From the NCBI RefSeq assembly GCF_010731635.1, contig NZ_AP022583.1, positions 1,116,001 to 1,180,000 of the forward strand: a stretch of DNA of 64,000 nt, in the 5' to 3' direction. Below the pieces are notes generated by a model that had not been told where the DNA came from, made no database searches, and saw only the letters and a list, made by a program, of their open reading frames with translations. The stretch's first letter is position 1; every line of letters starts with the position of its first letter. The translations under genes were made by a program, and so were the position numbers. Positions 36,556 through 45,265 of this stretch are shown piece by piece. The stretch comes from Mycobacterium noviomagense (lineage in GTDB: Bacteria > Actinomycetota > Actinomycetes > Mycobacteriales > Mycobacteriaceae).

Positions 36556-37677
36556 TCAATGCCGTCCCCGGTCGACTCTCCGGATTCCCGGGTTGAATCG
36601 GCCGGCGAATCCGCGCAACGGAAGGTCGGCGCTGGTGAGAATGCCAGGCGGTGCCGCAACTACCGACTTGATCGCGTTGATGGCGGGCATGCCGGTGACC
36701 GTCATTCCGATGGAGGCGAAGTTGTCCGGGTTGGACAGGTCTACACCGGGTTTCGGAAAGATCATGTGTTTGTTGTAGATGCAGGGATCACCCTTGATCT
36801 GAGTGATGTAGCAGCCCTTGATGTCCCAACTGGGGTCGGTGTACGGGGTCATCTGCCATTCCAGGTGGGTCTCGACGCGGGCTACACCGTCCACCATGCC
36901 CTGGTATTTGATGTAGTTTGCGCCAAGGGATCCCTTGGGGAGTTGATACCAGCCCAGGTCGACGTCCTTGGTACAGGCACCGAGCTCGTAGCTGAATCTC
37001 ACTTCGTCGAGGTCCAGTCCGAAGCAGTCGGCCATCATCAACACGCTGTCGGCGAAGACGCGGGTGTATTTTTCTAGCTTGCCCGGGATCTCGGGGTCGT
37101 CGATGGGCAGTCCGTAGCCGACCTCGATCCAGGTGTCCTTGCTGTGGTGACACGAGACGTCGACGGACTCGATGGTGATGATGTTCTCGATCTCGGCGAC
37201 ATCGGCCGAACACACGACACCGAGGATCTGGTTGAGGCCCGGATTCATGCCGGTGCCGTAGAAGGTCGAGCCGCCCTGCTCACAGGCCTCCTGCAGCAAG
37301 ACCGTGACCGGCTTGCCCGAGGGGTGGGGGTGGTTGGTATCGCGGTGCCACCCGGTGATCCAGTCCGCGGTCGTGACGATGTCGATACCGGCTTCGAGCA
37401 CCTTAACGTAGAGGTCCTCGTCGGGGAATACACCGTGAAACGTCAGCACATCGGGCTTGGCAGCGAGGATTTCCTCGATGCTGCCGGTGGCGCTCACGCC
37501 GATGGGGCCGATGCCAGCCAGCTCACCGGCATCCCTGCCGATCTTTTGGGGCGAGTAACAATGCACCCCGATCAGCTCCAGGTCAGGCTGTGTCTGGATC
37601 CGCTTGATCATCTCGCTGCCCACGTTGCCGGTGGCAACCTGGAACACCCTGATCGGCAGGCTGACGGATGTGGTCAT
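36556..37677 (-). CDS. NAD(P)-dependent dihydrodipicolinate reductase-like oxidoreductase
   Basis: A 373-residue Rossmann-fold reductase of the DapB-like/2,4-diaminopentanoate-dehydrogenase-like group common in mycobacteria. The nucleotide site is ATGNVGSEMIKRI at residues 16-28; the catalytic half includes GTGMNPGLNQ and IESVDVSCHHSKDTW. The true DapB genes of lysine synthesis are shorter, so this is a paralogue of unknown substrate. AAAGGACC precedes the ATG. It lies 30 bases after the Rieske oxygenase gene, implying one operon. Confidence 0.78.
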   Translation of the reverse strand: MTTSVSLPIRVFQVATGNVGSEMIKRIQTQPDLELIGVHCYSPQKIGRDAGELAGIGPIGVSATGSIEEILAAKPDVLTFHGVFPDEDLYVKVLEAGIDIVTTADWITGWHRDTNHPHPSGKPVTVLLQEACEQGGSTFYGTGMNPGLNQILGVVCSADVAEIENIITIESVDVSCHHSKDTWIEVGYGLPIDDPEIPGKLEKYTRVFADSVLMMADCFGLDLDEVRFSYELGACTKDVDLGWYQLPKGSLGANYIKYQGMVDGVARVETHLEWQMTPYTDPSWDIKGCYITQIKGDPCIYNKHMIFPKPGVDLSNPDNFASIGMTVTGMPAINAIKSVVAAPPGILTSADLPLRGFAGRFNPGIRRVDRGRH

Positions 37678-37707
37678 GAACTTGGTCCTTTGTTGGGGAT
37701 GGGTGGG

Positions 37708-38730
37708 TCAGGATTGGGCGGCGGCCGCCAGCGCTGCGGCGCTGCCGCCCTTACCGTCGGGGTAGAACTGGGTGGCCCACTTGCGAATTGCGGTAAATCC
37801 CTGCTGTTCCGAGCCCGCCAGGGCAGGCGGATCGGAATAGCGCTGGTGGGCCCAGATGGAGACGTCCTGAGTGAACTGCCGAATGATCTCTTGGCCGAAC
37901 GTGCGTGCTTTGGCTTCGGCTTTCTCGGAGTCCTCCCCCGGCGTGCGGCCGATGTAGACCATAAAGCGCACGTCGGAGGTGAATTCGTCGACCGGAGTGA
38001 CCGCCGAGATGGTGCGGTTGTCAACCATGCCCCAGCTCTTGGTCACCGCGATTCCCAACCCACCGTTGATGGCCTGTACTCCGCTGTTGACATCCTCGAT
38101 CGATTGCCCGTCGTCACCTTCGAAGGTGATAGTGAAGTCGACGTAGGACACCACGTCGTCGAAGTCGTGGCGAGTGAACACCGGCACGATCGGCGTGTTG
38201 TGTACGTACTTGAAATGGGCGAAGTCCACGCCGTTTTCGAGGACATACTGCGGGTGCAGTTCCAGCCCGTGCTCGAACAGTCGCTGCTGCGGGTAGTAGT
38301 CGTCCGGACCGCTGCCGTCCTCGAAGCTGGCGAAGACGTCCGGGGCGTCGAAGAACGGCTCGCGTCCTTCGATGTCGTGCCAGATGTAGATGGACTCGTT
38401 GCGTTCGATCACCGGGTAGGTCTTGATCCGGCGACCGCGATTGGGCCGATTCTCATACGGGATGCACACGTTGCGACCCTGCTGGCTCCACTGCCAACCG
38501 TGAAACGGACACTGCAGCACCTCACCCACGACTGTGCCGCCGAAACCGAGGTGGGCACCGAGATGTTCACAGTAGGCATTCATAACGGTCAGCTGTCCTG
38601 ACTCAGCACGCCAGGCCACCAGCTCCTCGCCGAAATACTTCATCGGGTGAACGCAACCCACACCGATCTCGTCAGACCATGCGACCTGAAACCATCCCGT
38701 CGGTTTCATCGACAACGGCGGCTTCGCCAT
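37708..38730 (-). CDS. Rieske 2Fe-2S ring-hydroxylating oxygenase, alpha subunit-like
   Basis: A 340-residue non-haem iron oxygenase related to KshA-type steroid hydroxylases. Rieske ligands are Cys54, His56, Cys74 and His77 (CEHLGAH ... CPFHGW). The mononuclear iron region ENGVDFAHFKYVHNTP supplies Asp/His ligands. ATG 38730 follows GGGAGGG by eight bases. No ferredoxin or reductase partner is encoded next to it. Grouped with a reductase and a divergent TetR, it probably works in catabolism of a sterol-like or aromatic compound; substrate unknown. Confidence 0.83.
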   Translation of the reverse strand: MAKPPLSMKPTGWFQVAWSDEIGVGCVHPMKYFGEELVAWRAESGQLTVMNAYCEHLGAHLGFGGTVVGEVLQCPFHGWQWSQQGRNVCIPYENRPNRGRRIKTYPVIERNESIYIWHDIEGREPFFDAPDVFASFEDGSGPDDYYPQQRLFEHGLELHPQYVLENGVDFAHFKYVHNTPIVPVFTRHDFDDVVSYVDFTITFEGDDGQSIEDVNSGVQAINGGLGIAVTKSWGMVDNRTISAVTPVDEFTSDVRFMVYIGRTPGEDSEKAEAKARTFGQEIIRQFTQDVSIWAHQRYSDPPALAGSEQQGFTAIRKWATQFYPDGKGGSAAALAAAAQS

Positions 38731-38829
38731 CCCAGCTGCCCTCCCCATGCATTCGGCTAGTACGAATCGTAGACGGCTCTATCAAAAAATAACAGAGGGT
38801 TCTGCGAAAAGCTCGCGCCGATGGCAAAG

Positions 38830-38844
38830 GTCGATATCATCGAC
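38830..38844. promoter_or_regulatory. Small palindrome before tetR
   Basis: GTCGA (38830-38834) and TCGAC (38840-38844) around TATCA. Lies three bases before the tetR ATG and within the divergent promoter region, a possible autoregulatory operator. Confidence 0.35.
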
Positions 38845-38846
38845 GG

Positions 38847-39479
38847 ATGACCGAGGCGGGGACAGTCAGCCGACGCACTAATCGACGGGGCCTCGCGACC
38901 CGCGAAAACATGCTCGAAGCCGCGTTGAAGTCCTTGGCCTCCGGAGAGTCGGGATCGGTGTCCGCCAACCGCATCGCCAAAGACATCGGCGCCACGTGGG
39001 GCGCAGTGAAGTATCAATTCGGCGACATCGACGGTTTCTGGGCCGCGGTTTTGCACCGTACCGCCGAGCGGCGCGCTGCCGCACTGTCAATGACCACCGA
39101 TTCCGACGGCTCCTTGCACGAGCGCATCGGTCGCATCATCGACACCCTGTATCACGGCCTATCCTCACCGGATTCACGGGCCATCGAACACCTGCGCGCG
39201 GCGCTGCCTCGCGACCACACAGAACTCGAGCGGCTCTACCCACGTACCGCCGCCGAGCTGCATTCCTGGGGCCAAAGTTGGCTTGAGACCTGCCAGAAAG
39301 CATTCTCCGGCCTCGATGTCGATCCTGACCGCGTACACGGCGTGGCCGCCCTCATCCCGGGCGCCATGCGTGGCCTGGTCTCAGAGCGCCAATTGGGTTC
39401 CTACGCCGATCTCGAGGCCGCCCGACAGACGTTGACCAACGCCCTAGCCGCATACCTAGAGCACTCCAGCACGCATTGA
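38847..39479 (+). CDS. TetR-family regulator
   Basis: A 210-residue TetR regulator, DNA-binding part RRGLATRENMLEAALKSL...GSVSANRIAKDIGATWGAVKYQFGDIDGFWAAVL. The C-terminal domain is variable and helical. Divergent from the Rieske oxygenase gene (116-base gap), so it most likely controls that operon. The decayed encapsulin copy begins about 10 bases after its stop. Confidence 0.82.
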   Translation: MTEAGTVSRRTNRRGLATRENMLEAALKSLASGESGSVSANRIAKDIGATWGAVKYQFGDIDGFWAAVLHRTAERRAAALSMTTDSDGSLHERIGRIIDTLYHGLSSPDSRAIEHLRAALPRDHTELERLYPRTAAELHSWGQSWLETCQKAFSGLDVDPDRVHGVAALIPGAMRGLVSERQLGSYADLEAARQTLTNALAAYLEHSSTH

Positions 39480-39489
39480 CCTCAGTCGG

Positions 39490-39660
39490 ACGGGTCCCAT
39501 TTACGCTGTCCCGGTTGGAAATCGACGATGTGGAGCGCGGCTCGCAGGACGCCGACTGGAATCCTGTCAACTCGGCCGCCGGAGACGCTGCAACTTTATC
39601 TGCAGGAGACGATCACGTTCCTGTGCTACACCGCTGAGGCGTCAGTCGCGTTGAGCGCGT
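39490..39660 (+). pseudogene. Relic of a second encapsulin gene
   Basis: Two fused pieces of an encapsulin gene. The first (from 39494) encodes VPFTLSRLEIDDVERGSQDA plus DWNPV, matching residues 80-104 of the intact encapsulin with very few changes. The second (from about 39585) encodes ETLQLYLQETITFLCYTAEA plus SVALSA, matching its last 26 residues. The intervening about 130 codons are deleted, the pieces are in different frames, the N-terminal 79 codons are absent and the stop codon position reads TGG. Clearly non-functional. Confidence 0.85.
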
Positions 39661-39729
39661 GGCGCGTTACCTTCCAGGAGCGTCCAGGAATCGTTGCCCC
39701 AACGCGACCTTCCGAACAGCGCTTCACAG

Positions 39730-40671
39730 TTAGGTGCGAGGTGCCTCGGGACCGCGATCGACTCCGGTGCGTAGCTTGACCGACGCCGAATAGGCGTGAG
39801 TGCGGAAGCGAAGCACGCGGTCATCCGAGGGTTCAATCCCATCGGTAACGCGCATTGGGTCGAATACCACTATGTCGTTACCCTTTTCGCGCTCGTGGTC
39901 GAGGCCGACGATTTCGAGCGTGCCCACGGTGACGAAGTCGGTGCTGTGCCATGCCGCAGAGGGATCGACGGTCGAGTCGTTCGGTCCCGCGATCTGGACG
40001 CGGAGGTTAAACCGCGCCGGGCCGGTCGCGAGGCGGGTATTCAGTTCGCCGGTGAGGAAGTCAGGGTCCTTCGCCCGGGCAGCCCGCAAGGACAGAAAGC
40101 TTTCACCGGCCGCCGGAGACAGGTGGTAGCGAACGAATCTCGCGCCACCGTCGGCGTCGACCCAGCGGTAGGCGTGCAACCCGTGATACTCGACGGTGGC
40201 GTAGCTTGCCGGGACTTTGTTGGCGGACAGCAACACCGGCAACGCGCCGAGCATCCGGGGGTGGGTCGCAACGTATTTCGCGATGCGCCCAGGTGCGGTG
40301 AGTCCGGGCCGTAACGCGCGTAGCAGATCGACGAACCCGCCGGGCGTGCTCGAGGTGAACAACCGCGCCGTCTGCGTCGAGATGTCGGTGGTCGATCCGT
40401 CGGGCAGGGTGAACTTCACCGCCATCCCGCGCACCTGGGGCAGGCCGTCACGCTGCGCCGGGTTGCCTGATCCGTTGGAGAATCGAATCAGCGCCGGGAC
40501 GGCTGATCCGTCGAGGTACTTTGCGCGGGACAGTCGGGGCGCCTCGGGAGTAGCGGTGAACGTGCCGCGATAGAGGGTTCCTTTCGCGTGCAGCGCCCGA
40601 TAACCCGGCCGCGCTCCCCCGGCGCCTCGGATCGCCTCGATCGCGTCGTCGGGGGTAACCGCATGTTCCAT
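39730..40671 (-). CDS. Catalase-family (SrpA-type) haem peroxidase
   Basis: A 313-residue minimal catalase-fold protein. The distal His lies in RALHAKGTLYRGTF near residue 28, the distal Asn in IRFSNGSGNP near residue 65, and the proximal Tyr in the R-x-x-x-Y motif FRTHAYSASVKLR near the C-terminus. Small catalase-like proteins of this size act as peroxidases or hydroperoxide-using oxygenases and lack the extra domains of true catalases. No signal peptide is seen. Located downstream of the encapsulin relic on the opposite strand. Confidence 0.82.
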   Translation of the reverse strand: MEHAVTPDDAIEAIRGAGGARPGYRALHAKGTLYRGTFTATPEAPRLSRAKYLDGSAVPALIRFSNGSGNPAQRDGLPQVRGMAVKFTLPDGSTTDISTQTARLFTSSTPGGFVDLLRALRPGLTAPGRIAKYVATHPRMLGALPVLLSANKVPASYATVEYHGLHAYRWVDADGGARFVRYHLSPAAGESFLSLRAARAKDPDFLTGELNTRLATGPARFNLRVQIAGPNDSTVDPSAAWHSTDFVTVGTLEIVGLDHEREKGNDIVVFDPMRVTDGIEPSDDRVLRFRTHAYSASVKLRTGVDRGPEAPRT

Positions 40672-40785
40672 GCGCGAATCCTAAGTGTTCACCGGTGATG
40701 ACAGGCTTACCTTGCGCCATGTGCCCGTAACGTCGATCGACGTGAATTGCGCCAGACTTCGCACAATCGCCGCTGTCGCGACGAA

Positions 40786-41787
40786 TTACTGCGGGTGGCT
40801 TGCCAGGTAATCTCCGACCGGTATCGGTGACGCCGCAGCGTAACCGATGGGCAACAACACGTCGCCCGCGGTCGTGTAGTAGTAGACGTCCCACCGGTAG
40901 TAGCCGGCGAACGTGATGGGATCGGCTGCAAGCACTGCCGCGTATTGGTTGACCGCCCGCACGTATTCGTTGGCGTGGTTGTACCGGTAGATGGCCTGAT
41001 TATGGTTGTCGGCAAAGCCATTCGCGGCGAGGAAGCGGCCCGCTGCCATGATGCTGTCGCGGGGTGAGTGGATATCGCCGCCCTCGCCGTAGGCAGCGAA
41101 CGTCGAGGGCAAGAACTGCATGGGACCTTGCGCGCCGGCGGTGCTTACGCCGTTGATGCTGCCGAAGCGGGTCTCGATCAGGTTGATCGCGGCCAGGTAA
41201 TTCCAGCCGACGCCGGATTGCGACTCCGCCTCGTGGTAGTAGCTCAGCAGCTCGTCGGCCGGAGGCGGAGGCTCGATGCGCCACGCAGGCAGCGTGTCCT
41301 TCACCTGTGCAATCGCGGTGAGCTGCCGACGGGCGTCGACGTTGCGGTCGTAGTCGTCGAGTAACGCCGGCGGGATGCGCGCTCGCGTGATCGCGTCCCA
41401 TTCGGGGTGTCGCCCGATGGCGCGATAGGCGGCCTGCTGGCGGCGCGCCGCCGCCACCAGCGCTGCCTCGCCCGTCGACGGGTCACGCACCGCGAGTTCG
41501 TCGGCGACGAGGTCATCGGCTAGCTGACCGGGGTCTGGTGCCAGCCTCGGCTGGGCGCCCTCAGGCGCGCTCGGCCTGGCGGCCACCGTTGTTGACGCAA
41601 GCGGCGTGGCGGGCGCCGTCCTTGCGGTCGAGGCAGCCGCCGGAGTGGTCGGCGGCGCTGTCGAACCTGTACAGCCGACAACTGCGAGCATGATCATGCC
41701 AATCGCCAGCGGCGCGGCACGACGCATCGAGCGGACACTGGCGGCAGCCGGCCCCGGCGGAGACGCGAGTACACGATTACGGCTCAC
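40786..41787 (-). CDS. Lytic transglycosylase-like lipoprotein
   Basis: A 333-residue exported lipoprotein: Arg-rich start, hydrophobic segment and lipobox VVGC (Cys about 39), Thr/Ala/Pro-rich linker, then a helical region and an SLT/goose-lysozyme-like domain with the catalytic Glu in AAINLIETRFGSING and STAGAQGPMQFLPSTFAAYG. Related to the Rv1230c type of membrane proteins. Probably cleaves peptidoglycan glycan strands. Start chosen at the GTG with GGAAG eight bases upstream; another GTG lies three codons earlier. Confidence 0.8.
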   Translation of the reverse strand: MSRNRVLASPPGPAAASVRSMRRAAPLAIGMIMLAVVGCTGSTAPPTTPAAASTARTAPATPLASTTVAARPSAPEGAQPRLAPDPGQLADDLVADELAVRDPSTGEAALVAAARRQQAAYRAIGRHPEWDAITRARIPPALLDDYDRNVDARRQLTAIAQVKDTLPAWRIEPPPPADELLSYYHEAESQSGVGWNYLAAINLIETRFGSINGVSTAGAQGPMQFLPSTFAAYGEGGDIHSPRDSIMAAGRFLAANGFADNHNQAIYRYNHANEYVRAVNQYAAVLAADPITFAGYYRWDVYYYTTAGDVLLPIGYAAASPIPVGDYLASHPQ

Positions 41788-41981
41788 TGTGTTCACTTCC
41801 GTCGATGCCTCAATTCATGTGGCTATCAGTGGGCGGCCCGCAGCGAGTCTTTCCTATCGGACCGTTTGAGATCAATGCAATGACGGCTATGTAGTTCGCG
41901 CGACTGCCAGAAGCATTCAGCATTCACAAGTGCCGCGGCAATTGAGCGTCCGCGTCACGTATCCGGCTGATGCCTGACTAG

Positions 41982-42500
41982 CTATGTGCTTGAGCCCTGC
42001 GGATCGTTCGACTCCTGCTGCAGAAGGCGGGTGATCAGGTGGGTTCCCGGCCCGGGGGCGGCGCCCGGCCCGAGGGCAACCTCGAGGGTGTCGCGGGACA
42101 GCGGTTGCCCGCAAGTCGAGCAGCACACCGTCGGTGTGCAGGGGTGTCCTTCGTGACTGAACAGCATGGGCGGTCCGTCCGGTGGCGCCGCCCAGCGGTC
42201 ACCCCACGCAGTGAGCGCGATCAAGATCGGGACCAGGTCGCGACCAGCCGCGGTAAGCCGGTAGCGGTCGCGCGGCGGGCGTTCAGAGTAGCGAACACGC
42301 TCCACGATGTTTGCCTCGACCAGACCCTTCAGGCGGTTTGTCAGCAGGTTGCGCGAGATGCCGAGGTTTGCCGCCAGGTCATCGAACCGTTCCAACCCGA
42401 GAGCCAGGTCGCGGATTATCAGCGGTGTCCACCAGTCCCCGATCAGGTCGAGGCTCCGGGCCAGTGAGCAGTGGAAATCGGCGAAGCTGGTCTGACGCAC
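41982..42500 (-). CDS. HxlR-family transcriptional regulator
   Basis: A 172-residue winged-helix regulator: CSLARSLDLIGDWWTPLIIRDL, RFDDLAANLGISRNLLTNRLKGL, then the wing RVRYSERPPRDRYRLT. Unusually long C-terminal part with a possible zinc ribbon (CTPTVCCSTCGQPL). A TTG start twelve codons upstream is open but would lie within one of the direct repeats thought to be the operator, so GTG 42500 is preferred. Divergent from a membrane protein gene which it probably controls; such regulators respond to electrophiles or aldehydes. Confidence 0.82.
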   Translation of the reverse strand: MRQTSFADFHCSLARSLDLIGDWWTPLIIRDLALGLERFDDLAANLGISRNLLTNRLKGLVEANIVERVRYSERPPRDRYRLTAAGRDLVPILIALTAWGDRWAAPPDGPPMLFSHEGHPCTPTVCCSTCGQPLSRDTLEVALGPGAAPGPGTHLITRLLQQESNDPQGSST

Positions 42501-42524
42501 ATTCCCCAGTGTAGTCAGTTGCTC

Positions 42525-42568
42525 TATTGAACTCAACCTGCTACCGTACTGAGTATCATTATTGAACT
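42525..42568. promoter_or_regulatory. Direct repeats TATTGAACT between hxlR and membrane gene
   Basis: TATTGAACT occurs at 42525-42533 and 42560-42568 (35-bp period, both followed by an AAC/AC). Located in the divergent promoter region; candidate HxlR binding sites. Confidence 0.45.
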
Positions 42569-42591
42569 AACTGTCGCTGGAGGAGGCCCCG

Positions 42592-43257
42592 ATGTCCGTG
42601 TGCGTAGCGACACCGCCCGTCCAAAATGTCATTGTCGATCGGATGCCGATGCCCGTCGACGTTGCTGGGACGGCGCCGGCTGAGGTCGCCGACGACCAGG
42701 CCGTTTCAAGCGCCGCGGCAGCCCGGGCCGAACCAGCCGCCGAACACAACACCCGTTCCAACCGTGTTGAAGCCGCACGCCTCGGCCCGGCCTCGTCGCT
42801 GGAGGTTGACGGGCGGCCGCACTCTGTGCCGAACCTCGGTTTCCTCGAGTCTGCGCGTATGGATCGGGAAATGGCACGAGAAATCGGCCAGCGTTCCCGG
42901 CGGAGTCAGAAGTCAGCGCTGTCGATTACGACCGCACTTCTGAATATGTCAACTCAGCGCTTCGTCGTCCTCGGGGCTGGCGTCGCGCTGCTGATGGTTG
43001 GCCTGTTGGCACTTCGCTTCCCCATCTTCCTCGCCGACTTCGACCAGTGGGGCTTCCAAATCAACTGCGGAAGCGCTTTCCACGGAAGTTTGGCCCAGGC
43101 TGGTATCGCCGACGCGGCGGGCAGCAACTTTGTCGATCAATGCCAATCAGCCATAACGATGCGCCGCACCTGGACCATTCCGCTGACGGCGATGGGAGCA
43201 TTACTTCTCACCGCATTGTTGGTAATAACCCCGCGCCAGCGTTCGGCGAACTTTTAG
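42592..43257 (+). CDS. Uncharacterised two-helix membrane protein
   Basis: A 221-residue protein without recognised domain. Residues 1-115 are hydrophilic and Ala-rich, likely cytoplasmic; two transmembrane helices lie at about 125-145 (FVVLGAGVALLMVGLLALRF) and 193-213 (WTIPLTAMGALLLTALLVI). The loop between them contains two cysteines (INCGSAF and VDQCQSAI) that could form a disulfide outside the membrane. GGAGGAGG precedes the ATG. Divergent from HxlR. I do not recognise a function. Confidence 0.7.
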   Translation: MSVCVATPPVQNVIVDRMPMPVDVAGTAPAEVADDQAVSSAAAARAEPAAEHNTRSNRVEAARLGPASSLEVDGRPHSVPNLGFLESARMDREMAREIGQRSRRSQKSALSITTALLNMSTQRFVVLGAGVALLMVGLLALRFPIFLADFDQWGFQINCGSAFHGSLAQAGIADAAGSNFVDQCQSAITMRRTWTIPLTAMGALLLTALLVITPRQRSANF

Positions 43258-43266
43258 ACCGTCGGT

Positions 43267-44160
43267 TTACGTCACCGAAGCGTCGTAAATTGCCTCGATG
43301 TTCGAACGGAGCTTCTCGTTGAATTCCGCATCGGTTTGGTCAACTGTCAGCCCCTCGGTCAAAGCCCGTGAAAAACTCGCGATCAGGCGGTGGTTACGGG
43401 CCAGGATTTCACAGCTTTCGGCGAGGCTGTAGCCGCCAGACAAGGCGACCACACGCATGACGCGGGGATGGTCGATCAGCGGCGCATAGAGGTCGTCTTC
43501 GTCGGGCAATGTCAGCTTGAGCATGACCTGCGTGCCTTCGGTGAGTTCGTCGAGCTTCGTGCTGAGCGCCGCCACCAGCGCACTGTCCGCTTTGGGCTTG
43601 TCGGGGCACTTAATGCTGACCTCGGGTTCAATAATCGGCATGAGTCCACGCTCGGCGATTTTGTGCGCATAGGCGAACTGCTGGTCGACGATGGCTTTGA
43701 TGCCCTCATCGTTCGGCTCTTGGATAAACGAACGCATCTTGGTGCCGAAAACACCCTTGTCTACGGCCCGGTCCAACAACGAGTCGAGTTTGGTCATCGG
43801 TTTCATCAGCTGCACACCATTTTCGGCCTCAGCGAGTCCTTGGTCGACCTTGACAAACGGCACGATGTGCTTCTGCTTCCACAAAAATGCCGCAGTGTCC
43901 TCGCCGTTAATGGTTCGGTCCATCGTCTGCTCGAAGAGGATGGTCCCGAGTATTTTGTCGCCGGAAAAACTGGGACTCGACATGAGGCGCTCGCGCATCT
44001 GGTGGATAAGATCAAACATTTCCTCGTCGCTGCCGTATGCGTCCTGGGGAATCCCGTAAAGCTTGAGGGCTTTTGGTGTGCTGCCGCCGCTTTGGTCCAG
44101 CGCAGCGATAAAGCCATTTCCCGACGCCATCACGTTGCGTTGCTCTTCGTTCACAGCCAT
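43267..44160 (-). CDS. fda: Class I fructose-bisphosphate aldolase
   Basis: A 297-residue class I (Schiff-base) aldolase of the bacterial type: FIAALDQSGGSTPKAL at the N-terminus, PIIEPEVSIK in the middle and the Schiff-base Lys215 in QVMLKLTLP; ALSGGYSLAE follows. Mycobacterial glycolysis normally relies on a class II zinc aldolase encoded elsewhere, so this is an accessory enzyme. Two 60-base rows I counted are 53-55 percent GC, well below neighbours, and codon use is less GC-biased, suggesting acquisition by transfer. Confidence 0.9.
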   Translation of the reverse strand: MAVNEEQRNVMASGNGFIAALDQSGGSTPKALKLYGIPQDAYGSDEEMFDLIHQMRERLMSSPSFSGDKILGTILFEQTMDRTINGEDTAAFLWKQKHIVPFVKVDQGLAEAENGVQLMKPMTKLDSLLDRAVDKGVFGTKMRSFIQEPNDEGIKAIVDQQFAYAHKIAERGLMPIIEPEVSIKCPDKPKADSALVAALSTKLDELTEGTQVMLKLTLPDEDDLYAPLIDHPRVMRVVALSGGYSLAESCEILARNHRLIASFSRALTEGLTVDQTDAEFNEKLRSNIEAIYDASVT

Positions 44161-44590
44161 CCTTCCGTCGTTCCTGTATTGGGCCGGCCGGCACGCCGCC
44201 AGCGGTCGTCACCGCGGCCACACGAGGTGCGTTACGGGCGCCCACATATCCCGGTTCTGGAGATTGCGGCCCTCAAGTTCTAGCATCGCGCAACTTCACC
44301 ACATCCGGCTACTACTTTCGAACATGTACCCATCCTCGGCCAGCTCACGCTCTTGTCGACGCCACGTGCGCGTGCTGCCGATTTCTGCGGGTCAATGCGC
44401 TGGGTTTCCGGCACTCGATAGCGGAGTGCATACCAAGGCCAGCTCATTAGATGCAGATAGCTTGCTCACCGACAAACCCGTATTCGACAGCCAAACTCTC
44501 TCGGCTGCAGACCTTTTCGGGGCAACAAACTATCCCTTGCGCTGACATTGGTCCGCGCCCACCTGGTAGTCGGCAGCACGGCCCTGAAAA
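44161..44590. other. 430-base gap between aldolase and purQ
   Basis: I see no gene, RNA or clear repeat here. Composition is lower in GC than most of the window (about 53 percent in the row at 44281), like the aldolase gene next to it, so it may belong to the same acquired segment. It should hold the aldolase promoter on the minus strand. Confidence 0.5.
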
Positions 44591-45265
44591 TCAAACGGCC
44601 AGAACCGAATCCAACGCAGAGTAGAACAGGCCAAGGCCGTCGTCGGACGGACCGGTCAGGGCTTCGATGGCATGCTCGGGATGCGGCATCAACCCGACCA
44701 CACGGCCATTGGCCGAACTGATGCCGGCGATGCCACCCATCGAGCCATTGGGGTTGTCGTGGTAGCGAAATACCACCCGGCCTTCGCCTTCCAGTTCGTC
44801 GAGCACCTGCTGGGGGGCGACGTAGCGGCCTTCGCCGGACTTCAGCGGCACCAGCAGGTCGGCGTCGGGCTCGAACCGCGATGTCCACGCCGTCGCCGTC
44901 GACGCCACCCGCAGCCATACATCACGGCAGATGAAATGCAAGCCCGCATTGCGGGTCAGCGCGCCGGGCAACAACCCGGCTTCACACAACACCTGAAAAC
45001 CGTTGCAAATCCCCAGTACTGGCAGTCCGTGGCTTGCAGCATCGATCACTTCGCTCATCACCGGAGCGAACCTGGCGATCGCGCCGGCGCGCAGGTAGTC
45101 GCCATAAGAGAATCCGCCCGGCACCACCACCGCGTCGACACCCTTGAGGTCAGCGTCGGCATGCCACAGACCGACAGCGTCTGCGCCGACGAAACGCACC
45201 GCCCGGGCAGCGTCGACATCGTCCAGTGTGCCGGGAAACGTGATAACGCCGATGCGGGCCGTCAT
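44591..45265 (-). CDS. purQ: Phosphoribosylformylglycinamidine synthase I (glutaminase)
   Basis: A 224-residue class I glutamine amidotransferase that supplies ammonia to PurL. N-terminus [19 protein letters not shown]; catalytic Cys in GICNGFQVL near residue 86; catalytic His/Glu in [10 protein letters not shown] near residue 197. Its ATG overlaps the purS stop (ATGA), so the two subunits are made together. Homologue of Rv0788. Confidence 0.95.
   Translation of the reverse strand: MTARIGVITFPGTLDDVDAARAVRFVGADAVGLWHADADLKGVDAVVVPGGFSYGDYLRAGAIARFAPVMSEVIDAASHGLPVLGICNGFQVLCEAGLLPGALTRNAGLHFICRDVWLRVASTATAWTSRFEPDADLLVPLKSGEGRYVAPQQVLDELEGEGRVVFRYHDNPNGSMGGIAGISSANGRVVGLMPHPEHAIEALTGPSDDGLGLFYSALDSVLAV

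Noticed and set aside
37144..38601. A 485-codon plus-strand frame across the reductase and Rieske genes
   Set aside because: It spans two real minus-strand genes and has no motif or ribosome binding site.
39528..39779. An 83-codon ORF over the encapsulin relic
   Set aside because: Only its middle matches encapsulin; the rest is out-of-frame sequence, so it is a product of decay rather than a gene.
44063..44545. A 160-codon plus-strand ORF in the aldolase-purQ gap
   Set aside because: It starts antisense within the aldolase gene, lacks a ribosome binding site and shows no recognisable protein character.
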